Source: Meghimatium bilineatum
Lineage: Eukaryota; Mollusca; Gastropoda; Stylommatophora; Philomycidae
Reading direction: 5' to 3'
DNA: 64,000 nt
Assembly (NCBI GenBank): GCA_034231615.1
Contig: CM067322.1
Coordinates: 103,005,587 to 103,069,586, forward strand
How positions within the stretch are numbered: position 1 is the first letter of the stretch; each line of letters begins with the position of its first letter. A model generated the notes under the pieces. That model saw nothing but the letters and a program-made list of their open reading frames with translations. It ran no database searches and was not told the origin of the DNA. A program made the translations under genes and the position numbers. Positions 56,155-64,000 of the stretch are shown here, in pieces.

Positions 56155-56250
56155 TGAAGGAGCCTTCTTTGCCGCATTATTTGGCATTTCTTTGCCGCAT
56201 TATTTGGCATTTCTTTGCCCCATTATTTGGCATTTCTTTGCCCCATTATT
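56155..56250. repeat. 23-bp repeat, about 4 copies
   Basis: gcattatttggcatttcttt plus gcc/ccc, abutting the left end of the next element. Confidence 0.88.
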
Positions 56251-57111
56251 TGGGGCAAAGTGTCACAAGCAAAAAGGTAATACAAACCATTATAAAATTG
56301 AGGGGGATCGCCGCTGCAACAGCTCTAGCACACAGGAAGTGTGTAAATGTGTTCTAAGAATAGATAGAATAAATAGAATAGACCTAATTTTGCCACTTTA
56401 ATCTGGAAAAAAAAAGTTTGGATAAAAAATACTTGGTAAGTTCTATTTTAAAACTAATAATATCTTTGTAATATCATTTGATGATCATTATAACCATATA
56501 TGTCGGTCTCTCCCAGCTTTAGATCAGCAGTGGCAACTTTCTCATGACTTCTACATTTTTTTTCCATTCATTTTGAATGTGACACTTTATGCCAAACGTG
56601 TGACACTTTACCCCATCGTGTGACACTTTACCCCAAACGTGTGACACTTTACCCCAAACGTGTTACACTTTACCCCAAACGTGTGACACTTTACCCCAAA
56701 CGTGTGACACTTTACCCCAAACGTGTGACACTTTACCCCAAACGTGTGACACTTTACCCCAAATCAAATTGTTACCAACTATCATAAATTCTGATGAAAA
56801 ACAAAGTAGCCTGACAAGATAATGTGCTTAATTACTTAATAACACAACATACATTTCAATTTAAACATTTAAAAAAAGACAATATTAATAATAACAGCAG
56901 GCAGAATGTGAGGAGTGGCAAAAAATTAGATCAAACATAGTGAAAAAAATTTTGCAGTTTTGAAAATTGACTCGTCCTTGACCTATCAAACTTGACTGTG
57001 TCAAAGATTGCATTATTGGCATCTGCCCTAATCATGTGTGCTACTAAAAAAAACCCATAGGCTAGGAAAAAAACCGCTGCAACGTTTTACCTCGTGAGAC
57101 ACTTTACCCCA
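56251..57111. mobile_element. Candidate TIR DNA transposon, about 0.86 kb
   Basis: Left tggggcaaagtgtcac (56251-56266) and right gagacactttacccca (57096-57111) are inverted with two differences. Weaker inverted matching follows inside (gccgctgcaac near 56310, cgctgcaacgt near 57075). An internal 21-bp array (56577-56765) repeats the same TIR core. No transposase frame. Confidence 0.45.
56577..56765. repeat. 21-bp array of the TIR core, about 9 copies
   Basis: Units gtgtgacactttaccccaaa plus c, identical to the terminal motif of the enclosing element. Confidence 0.93.
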
Positions 57112-57399
57112 GCTACCCTATGTGTTATTTAATATTGTTCAAATAGTGACCTTTCTGTACTCTTCACAGGGACTAAATTTAAAAGAAAACTGTTTGATCC
57201 CATACCACGTGAGAATAACAAACTAGTTCACTGACCTAATAAGGCTGACCACATCTGTCGTAGAGTAAGAGATCGATAAAGTTGAAGAGAAATAATTCAA
57301 AAATGTGCAAATTAGAGTTTGTTTGAATGGATCACACCAAGTATGGAGACAGACAGAGTTTTGAAGATTCATTTCAACCATCCTTTATTGCAGAGATAG

Positions 57400-57610
57400 C
57401 ACAAAATTTGATCTGTCCAATGAGTGATACAACTTGAATATCACATGATCTGATCTGTCCAATGAGTGATACAATTTGAATATCACATGATCTGATCTGA
57501 CCAATGAGTGATACAATTTGAATATCACATGATCGGATCTGACCAATGAGTGATACAATTTGAATATCACATGATCTGACCAATGAGTGATACAATTTGA
57601 ATATCACATA
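57400..57610. repeat. 42-bp minisatellite, about 5 copies
   Basis: Units gatctgatctgtccaatgag plus tgatacaatttgaatatcacat; the last unit is shorter. Confidence 0.92.
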
Positions 57611-57659
57611 GTAAACTATAAATGTATCTTTTTTTGTGATCACCTTTATTTGTAAAGTA

Positions 57660-57818
57660 AATTATGAGTGAGTACTTTTTTCTTCTTATGGTAAATCATG
57701 AGTGAGTACTTTTTTCATCTTATGAGCACTTCTTTCATCTTATGGTAAATCCTGAGTGAGTACTTCTTTCATCTTATGAGTGAGTACTTCTTTCATCTTA
57801 TGAGTGAGTACTTCTTTC
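57660..57818. repeat. 24-bp repeat leading toward exon 21, left part
   Basis: tgagtgagtacttctttcat plus ctta, about 6 irregular copies. It resumes at 58096-58148 and ends in the exon 21 acceptor, whose tract atttcatcttatcag is a variant of the unit. Confidence 0.88.
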
Positions 57819-58093
57819 CGCCCATGTGTTGCCAGGGCCTGAAAGGGGAGCAAAGAATAGCAATACTGTTTACCTTCCATGCATGTCGTAAAAGGCGACT
57901 AAGGAGGTTATGGGATGGAGTTGGCTGTCCCATCCCATATAGAGTTGTGACTCAAAGCCATGCTGAAGTCAGATGTGTCATGCCAAAAGGTGCAGATATT
58001 GCAGCAATGCTGTAAACCATGACACAACACATTCCATTCTCTTGACTACATCCTGCTAATCTGCAGGAGTTTGAGAACGAACGCAGAAGAAGA
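57819..58093 (+). mobile_element. SINE-like element, best-defined copy, 275 bp
   Basis: Inserted in the 24-bp array with agtacttctttc on both sides (57807-57818 and 58094-58105). Body includes ccttccatgcatgtcgtaaa, aggcgactaaggaggttatg and a 3' end gagtttgagaacgaacgcag followed by (aga)n. The GAA-type tail and 12-bp duplication resemble those of the full-length LINE at 42857-46911. No clear A/B boxes. Confidence 0.75.
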
Positions 58094-58148
58094 AGTACTT
58101 CTTTCATCTTATGGTAACTCATGAGTGAGTACTTATTTCATCTTATCA
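58094..58148. repeat. 24-bp repeat, right part up to the acceptor
   Basis: Two copies, the last containing the functional exon 21 acceptor at 58148-58149. Confidence 0.85.
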
Positions 58149-58149
58149 G

Positions 58150-58319
58150 CACCAGAAGATGTGTTAGCACCAACAGCTCAAGCAGGTCCCACATACTTGT
58201 TTGTACAGTGGCAGACTCCAAACAAACCAAATGGACCAATCACAGGTTACTTCCTTTATCAAGATGGTCATGAAGTATATAATGGTGGACAACTTAACTT
58301 TAATGTCACAGGTCTTCAG
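58150..58319 (+). CDS. USH2A: Usherin exon 21: FN3 first part
   Basis: Acceptor AG at 58148-58149; donor gtatat from 58320. Phase 1 in, phase 0 out. Encodes APEDVLAPTAQAGPTYLFVQ followed by WQTPNKPNGPITGYFLYQDG and FNVTGLQ, a textbook FN3 A-E region. An alternative donor gtcttc at 58312 was rejected on phase. Confidence 0.92.
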
Positions 58320-59000
58320 GTATATATTATAGAAAATATTATATGTATTTGTATATCTATATTATTTTACATGGTTCTATGTATCCATACAGCTACTTTG
58401 GGTCACACATTTGTGTATGTGTACATATTCTTGTGCTATGGTAATACATGTGAATATCTTCATGTGAACAAGTTTGTATGGGAATACATGTATATGTTTC
58501 TATCTGTGCGAATGTTCATGTTATATGTAATTATGTGAGAAAATGTTTATATCAATTTATGTATATATATTTTGTGTCATTGTGTACATCTATTCTTGTG
58601 TGACCCTTACTTTTGTTTAGATATATTTACATGCTTGTGTAATTTGTGTGGGTACTTTCTGATATCTATGTATTGATCTTGTTAGATATATACTTGTGTG
58701 TTCCTAGTAAACTTGTTTGTGTATTTATACTTTTGTTAGATATATACTTGTTCCTAGTATACTTGTATTTGCATATATACATAAGTGTGTGTGTATGTAT
58801 ATATGTGTTTATGTATATATATATGCATGCATGTATTTGTATATCTATATATTGTTGTGTATGTACATGCATGCTTTCATATCAGTATGTACTTTTGTAT
58901 ATATGTTTATATATTTGTATGTATATGTGCATATATATTTATGTATTTATGTTTATTCAAATGGAATGTATATGTATATTCGTTTAGTTGTGTGATTGTT
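58320..59000. repeat. Low-complexity TA/TG-rich intron tract
   Basis: Continuous tatatg/tgtatt-rich sequence, densest at 58560-59000. Hydrophobic Y/I/C-rich ORFs in it are compositional. Confidence 0.8.
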
Positions 59001-59749
59001 TGTTGATGTTTATTTATTTTGATGTAAATCTATCCCACATGCTATCATACGCTACTCTTCCATGCACATTTCTATGTTCTCCGTATCTATTTGTAGCCCC
59101 ACCCTATCGTACTAATTTCTTTCTCTATCCTTTCCCTTTTATCTCCCACCCCCTACCCCCCCTCCAATTCTTGGCATCGCGAGTTGGTGTCCTATTTCTT
59201 TATTTTTGTATTTTTCATCTTATACTTTGGGGTTTTCATCTAATTTCTGTCTGTCAATATTGAACACATAATTTTTTCACTTATCTAAATGATGCACCAA
59301 AACCATGACTTAGGCAATGGCCTTTGTAAGGAGGGCATTGTCTAGGTTTTATTTTTTGATACTGTTGTGTTGTCTTAGTTGGTTTTTGTTTCTTGATAAA
59401 GGTGCCAATAGGACCGACACATCAATATTTGTCTTTGTGCTATGTTTTATTGTTATTTCTGATTATTTTATATTGATAGTTATCTTCAGTAATCTGTGTA
59501 CCTAACTTCATATTTACCTCTTATTTGTCTGTTTACTTCTGCACTTTTCATTTCATTGGACATCATCCAATATTTTGGTTATTTTTATTTTTTATATATT
59601 CTCGAATTAATTTTGTTATTTTCAGTCTGAGTTTATTTGCAGGTGGCTGAGGGGGGAGGGGGTGGAGAAAGGAAGGGGGGTGTATACTGCATTTGCTCAG
59701 TGGTCACCTGCTGTGGTTGTGGGCACAAGAGTTGATGATGCTTCTTGTA
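59001..59749. other. Unassigned intron sequence
   Basis: Pyrimidine-rich on the + strand; nothing recognised. Confidence 0.5.
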
Positions 59750-60245
59750 TACTGAAGTTTAACAGAAATTTAACAAAATGTGACATTAAACATCGTACAT
59801 TTTGGAAAATTACAACTATTAAGAGGCTATATTTTTATAGTTGCAACATATGGTTGTGAGACAATGACATCCATAATGGAAAATAAAATATCAGCATTTG
59901 AAATGAAAAGTTTTAGAAAGGTCTTAAGAACATAATGGACAGAAAGATGAACCAGCACAGACGTCTGAAAAAATCTGAACATGGAAGTGGATTGGCTCCT
60001 CAAAACCTTAAAATACTCAAGATAACAATTTCCAGACATAAAAAAGATGCAATGGTTTAGAAAGATTAATTATGGAGGGAAACAGTTTGAGGTAAGAGAA
60101 CAAGAGGCAGACCAAGACTATTATGGACACATGATATCAAAGATCTTCTGGATATGACACTAGAAGAGGCTGGACAGCTTGCACGGATCCGAGAATCTTA
60201 CAGAGTGACAGTATAAAGGACACATCTCATAGAGAGACATTCTGC
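59750..60245 (+). mobile_element. RTE-type element, decayed 3' part
   Basis: Across frames: KFNRNLTKCDIK, a broken ATYGCET.TS motif at about 59840-59870, RRLKKSEHGSGL, a REQEADQDYYGHM segment. The alignment to the family at 17660-18560 is clear only at the nucleotide level (gttgcaacatatggttgtga). Confidence 0.65.
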
Positions 60246-60284
60246 TACCTAGAATTTAAGTGCAAGAAAGAAGGAAGGAACAGA

Positions 60285-60445
60285 TTTTAAATTATGATTG
60301 ATGTAGGAACAGATTTTAAATTATGATTGATGTAGGAACAGATTTTAAATTATGATTGATGTAGGAACAGATTTTAAATTATGATTGATGTAGGAACAGA
60401 TTTTAAATTATGATTGATGTAGGAACAGATTTTAAATTATGATTT
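60285..60445. repeat. 28-bp repeat, about 6 copies
   Basis: Units ggaacagattttaaattatg plus attgatgta. It begins about 40 bp after the RTE fragment. The sequence from 60446 to 60827 is intron with nothing recognised. Confidence 0.92.
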
Positions 60446-60827
60446 AAGCAATTAAGAAAAGGCACATGTTGGTTGCATCATTGTCACTGATTTGAATTGA
60501 TATTTTTATTTATTTTATTATTTTGTGTATTTTTGTGTGAAAGTAATCATTTAAAAAAAACACCCCATCAATGCTGAATTTTGTCCATTTGGGAGTTGCA
60601 GGGAAGTAACAAGTGGCTTGTGTGATACATGCCCTCGATGTCACCACATCATGTTCAGGGAGAGTGTTTAATTTACCCTCCAATAGAAAAAATCCAGTCG
60701 TTACTGAGAGACGAACCATTTACCTCATAAGTGTGAGACAATCTGTCTAATCTCTCGGTCATGCAACAAACAATGAGTAATAATGAATATTTTTATTAAT
60801 TTGATGATTCTCTATTTTCTGTTGTAG

Positions 60828-60957
60828 GTTTATACAACATACAACTTCTACATATCTGCCTGTACATCTTCTGGCTGTACGCAAGGACCTACATCAGCTC
60901 TGAGCACCTCTCAGCTGCCACCAACATCAGTAGGCCAGCCAACACTGCTTGTGTTGG
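60828..60957 (+). CDS. USH2A: Usherin exon 22: FN3 end and start of next FN3
   Basis: Acceptor AG at 60826-60827; donor gtaaga from 60958. Phase 0 in, phase 1 out. Encodes VYTTYNFYISACTSSGCTQG, an STSQLPPTSVG linker, then TLLVLG, the first strand of the following domain. Confidence 0.92.
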
Positions 60958-61039
60958 GTAAGAAAATATTGACAAAGTTTTTGTGTTAGATGTAGCTGTT
61001 ATAGCAGTTGTAAGTAAAGTTTATTTTCACACCATTAAC

Positions 61040-61360
61040 AGGTGTTAGGAGAAACAATGTGCTAGGAGAAACAATGTGCTAGGAGAAACAATGTGCTAGG
61101 AGAAACACTGTGTTAGGAGAAACAATGTGCTAGGAGAAACAATGTGCTAGGAGAAACAATGTGCTAGGAGAAACACTGTGTTAGGAGAAACAATGTGCTA
61201 GGAGAAACAATGTGCTAGGAGAAACAATGTGCTAGGAGAAACACTGTGTTAGGAGAAACAATGTGCTAGGAGAAACACTGTGCTAGGAGAAACAATGTGC
61301 TAGGAGAAACAATGTGCTAGGAGAAACAATGTGCTAGGAGAAACAATGTTTTGTGAGAAA
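61040..61360. repeat. 18-bp minisatellite, about 17 copies
   Basis: Units gctaggagaaacaatgtg, with the variant actgtgtta recurring every fourth unit or so, suggesting block duplication. Confidence 0.94.
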
Positions 61361-61521
61361 TAATATGTTTTGAGAAATAATGTATTTCTGCAATGTGCTT
61401 GGTTGGGAGCTGTAATAATGGCTTGCCTACCCACCATTACACGATAGTATCCACAACTTGTAAGATCCATTTGATGATGCAGTTTTCATTAAATCTAGTC
61501 TGTCTGCCATTGTGATTTCAG

Positions 61522-61709
61522 ATACTTCCAGAATCAAGGTCACGTGGGTAGTACCAACATTATTAAATGGTGTACTGGAGTCATATCTTCTGTATGCATC
61601 TACAGTTACAGGAGTTTTAGGTCAAGTAGTCTACAACAGTACAGCGCTCATGACTGACTATATCATTGAAGGTCTTTTGGCTGGTACTACATATTATATC
61701 ACTCTAGGG
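61522..61709 (+). CDS. USH2A: Usherin exon 23: FN3 main part
   Basis: Acceptor AG at 61520-61521; donor gtaagt from 61710. Phase 1 in, phase 0 out. Encodes RIKVTWVVPTLLNGVLESYL, then a loop and YIIEGLLAGTTYYITLG. The W, LNG turn and GL..GT.Y..... pattern are FN3. Confidence 0.9.
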
Positions 61710-61729
61710 GTAAGTAACACAGTGTTTTA

Positions 61730-62520
61730 CAACTTATGTAGACATAACCATAGTTCTTGATTCTTGTTTAGAAACTGGCTTCACAGCACATGGGACATTC
61801 CCATAAGTTCTCCACTCCAGCAGCCATCCCAGTGTATGTAGACTCAGAATCCCAATCAGGTGTTGATTGTGTGATCTTTGGGACTTTCCAAAAAATTTAC
61901 TTTTCCTTCCCTCACCTCTAGATACTCCCATTTCTAACATTCTCTGTATGTGTACTTTCACAGCCTCATTGACATCATCTGCATCTTGAAATGAATTTAT
62001 TACTGCTTTCATTAAATCTGCTTTATCTCTTCTCAGCAAAGTGCCGTCTGTAGCCACATTGCCTGCCAATAAGTCGGCTCTCTCGTTTCCTCTGACCCCA
62101 GCATGACCAGGGCAGTATATCCATGTAATGCTCTGGACAATTGAATTGTTCAATAAGTCTCACCGTTCTTTTCTCAGCATGAACTTTTCCTTTTCTACCT
62201 TGCGCAGCATGTTTTGAGAGTCTGTGAATATTACTGAGTGTGTTGATGTATCAGTTATCAACCAATTAAGAGCTGCTGTAACTCCCTCTATCTCTATCCT
62301 CATGCTCGATGTGACAGTAGAATATGCTGAAGATTTCTCAACCAACTTCACGCTTTTTCTGTAGGCAACAAAACCCCAACTGCTTTTATTTGTGGTTCTG
62401 TTAATGAAGCCATCTGTGTATATAATTATGTCTTGTGGTTTCGAGTAGCTGGGCGAGTTCATGCACTGTAGCCTGGGCCCTGACAGCTGTCCATTTTCGA
62501 CACGCTTTATCTAGTTGTAT
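61730..62520 (-). mobile_element. I-like non-LTR element, RNase H and C-terminus
   Basis: Minus strand. Frame 62462-62160: DIIIYTDGFINRTTNKSSWG, EIEGVTAALNWL, VIFTDSQN (RNase H). Frame 62153-61734: ITWIYCPGHAGVRGNERADL, LAG, then VHIQRMLEMGVSRGEGRK. A frameshift or stop separates them. The RT is missing. Same family as 8778-9110. Confidence 0.85.
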
Positions 62521-62789
62521 TATTACTTTAGTTTAATAATATGATTATATGAGTCTAGGTGTCACCTCAGTTACAACTGAGAATAACCTATGCTTTTGTC
62601 AGAAAAAATACAAATGGTCTGTCAAGATACATGCTTACAGCTGAAGTGATTATTTTATCATCAACATTCTGTCAAGATGCCTACTCACAGCTGAAGTGAT
62701 TATTTTATTACCATCATTGTCATTTACTATTGAATGATACGTATATTTTTTATTTTATCTATGTATTGAGTGTCTAGTCTTGTTGAGTG
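62521..62789. repeat. Intron with one imperfect duplication
   Basis: ctgtcaagatacatgcttac and cagctgaagtgattatttta recur once about 50 bp apart (62618-62705). Otherwise nothing recognised. Confidence 0.6.
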
Positions 62790-62930
62790 TTACACCAGCC
62801 TCTATGAAGTCATGTGACGTATTCCTTCCAGAACGTTGTCTTCCCAATGAAGTCTCTGAACCTCTCTCTGTCTTGGGTGATGTGGCTTGCATTTTATAGC
62901 GATGTATTCATATTATCTTTAATGTCGTCA
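62790..62930 (-). mobile_element. RTE 3'-end scrap
   Basis: Reverse complement of 20700-20825: gaacgttgtcttcccaatga, aacctctctctgtcttgggt, tgatgtggcttgcattttat. Confidence 0.75.
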
Positions 62931-62979
62931 GTATGACTCTATGAAGTGCACAGTGTAAATTAAATTTGTCTTCTTGCAG

Positions 62980-63127
62980 GCATGCACAGGCGGAGGATGT
63001 ACAATAGGATCACCAGCAAATGCTACAACTGAAGAGAGTTCACCAAGTGGAGTGCACCCTCCTGTTGTTGTATCCCCAAGTCCTAGCTCATTGATAGTTA
63101 CATGGGAACCTCCTCAGTTTCCTAATG
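62980..63127 (+). CDS. USH2A: Usherin exon 24: FN3 end and start of next FN3 (last in window)
   Basis: Acceptor AG at 62978-62979; donor gtgggt from 63128. Phase 0 in, phase 1 out. Encodes ACTGGGCTIGSPANATTEES, a linker SGVHPPVVVSP, then SSLIVTWEPPQFPNG. The domain it opens is completed beyond the window. The first bases of the intron (gtgggttcaacaa) are repeated once at about 63152. Confidence 0.88.
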
Positions 63128-63139
63128 GTGGGTTCAACA

Positions 63140-63784
63140 ACCTCATTACCTTGTGGGTTCAACAAGTTCATTACCTTGTTATAAAGCTGTGGTTCTCAAC
63201 ATGGTCCATATGCTCCCCTTTCTGGTGATCATAAAGACTTGATGTGGAGAACGTGTGTGGTATAAAGAATTTGAAATTGACCAAGATACAGAGTACAGAT
63301 CCATGATCCTTGGGAGAGGGGGAAGAAAACACAGGATTGTAATTATTTTGAACAAAATTTAGTGTAATATATGTCAATAAACATAAAAAATACCTGCTTA
63401 GTTCTAAGGAAAATCAAAGCCCTTTTTAGGACCCTTGGAGCTACAGAAAAATTGTCATGGGGGTGGGGGGTATGTCCAGTCAAAACTAGGTTGAGAAAAA
63501 GGTCTATATAATCTTCCTCTTTCAATCACATTGTGTATTTAAGCACAACACCCTAATTGCTGTTGGTGTGTCTCATGGCTGATCACCTCAGTCTTCAGCA
63601 GTTTTACTTGCAAGGGCAGAATGTGGATTCTCTTGATTTTAGGAGGGCCAGGTCACCCTTTTTTAAAGCATCTGTTGGCTGAATTAGACCCCATGTCATT
63701 CTCAAGAAACTGACAACAATGGGGCAGGATTTTTTCAAGAACAAGAATCGATTAGAAAAGAAGTATTGCCTATATAATAAAAAC
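63140..63784. other. Unassigned intron sequence
   Basis: Contains a short duplication of the donor-proximal sequence and otherwise no recognised feature. Confidence 0.5.
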
Positions 63785-64000
63785 CATGATAATCAGCAGC
63801 GTCACAGAAGAACAAGTGCTATACATTAAAATACATGGAGAAATACTGCAGCAAGTAGAACGTTATCAATATCTCAGACACATAATCACAAATAATGGCA
63901 GATGTGAAACAGAAGATAAATGGAGAGAATATGAAAGGCCTAAAGTACTTTCAATGACATGAGGACAATATTAACATCTAAACAAATTACAAACTAAACA
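63785..64000 (+). mobile_element. RTE-type element running off the window
   Basis: Encodes a QVERYQYLRHIITNNGRCET segment, the 'F.YLG..I...G.C..E' block. It continues with sequence also seen at 9932-10043 (ttaacatctaaacaaattac). Truncated by the window edge. Confidence 0.75.

Larger units (their letters stand above)
119..63127 (+). other. USH2A: Usherin (USH2A) orthologue, internal part of gene, 24 exons
   Basis: Gene-level entry joining the 24 exons listed separately. In vertebrates usherin is a very large single-pass extracellular-matrix and membrane protein of photoreceptor periciliary membrane and hair-cell ankle links. Seen here: laminin-EGF, four FN3, two LamG, more FN3, in usherin's order. 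Recalled family-level matches include the segment ending in a DVNN..GCS motif followed by QQPPP at the EGF/FN3 junction, GIRF.G.GY at the FN3/LamG linker, GFGGC and NLDGC in LamG2, VYQG and G.LPYT after it, and E.EV.WDEP in the next FN3. All splice phases agree, mostly phase 1, and no exon carries a stop, so the gene looks functional. The signal peptide, N-terminal LamG/LamNT domains, first EGF modules, remaining FN3 repeats, membrane segment and PDZ-binding tail must lie outside. Other LamG/FN3 proteins do not share this order. Confidence 0.93.

Noticed and set aside
58646..59006. ORFs of 70-113 codons rich in Y, I, C and V
   Set aside because: Low-complexity TA/TG sequence; the protein pattern is compositional.

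Overview
The window lies inside one large animal gene: the middle of an usherin (USH2A) orthologue on the + strand. It is not bacterial or viral. I find 24 coding exons between 119 and 63127. They total about 4.0 kb (roughly 1,330 codons). Every junction has AG acceptor / GT donor sites and compatible reading phase, and no internal stop. The domain order is two laminin-EGF modules, four fibronectin type III (FN3) domains, a half FN3 leading into two laminin-G domains, then a further FN3 series that runs off the right edge. This is the distinctive order of vertebrate usherin. The gene enters and leaves the window incomplete. The AT-rich sequence, short introns crowded with minisatellites, and abundant RTE-type and I/Jockey-type non-LTR retrotransposons suggest an invertebrate bilaterian. 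A lophotrochozoan is plausible, but the species cannot be fixed from the sequence alone.

Layout. 1-3.9 kb: laminin-EGF exons, with intron 2 made almost entirely of two minisatellites. 3.9-23.7 kb: FN3 domains 1-4 and the FN3/LamG linker, with introns full of RTE fragments. Intron 6 holds an I-like element inserted into an RTE copy. 25.4-38.5 kb: the two laminin-G domains. Intron 11 holds a 21-bp array and a candidate TIR DNA transposon with its own 24-bp array. 40.1-63.1 kb: the second FN3 series. Intron 18 (10.7 kb) contains a 31-bp array and a full-length 4.06-kb RNase-H-bearing non-LTR element. That element sits in opposite orientation inside a second copy of its own family, with a perfect 12-bp target duplication; the second copy sits inside a 25-bp minisatellite.

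The most unusual property is that several minisatellites are built from the exon-intron junctions of the gene. The exon-5 donor and 66 bp of flanking exon are repeated 13 times in exact 72-bp register. The exon-11 acceptor and donor have each been multiplied, and so has the exon-15 donor. Other arrays grew from the 3' ends of retrotransposons (14.9-15.4 kb, 18.77-19.18 kb). No tRNA, rRNA, CRISPR, operon or promoter signal was found. Apart from usherin, all coding-like sequence is decayed mobile-element protein.
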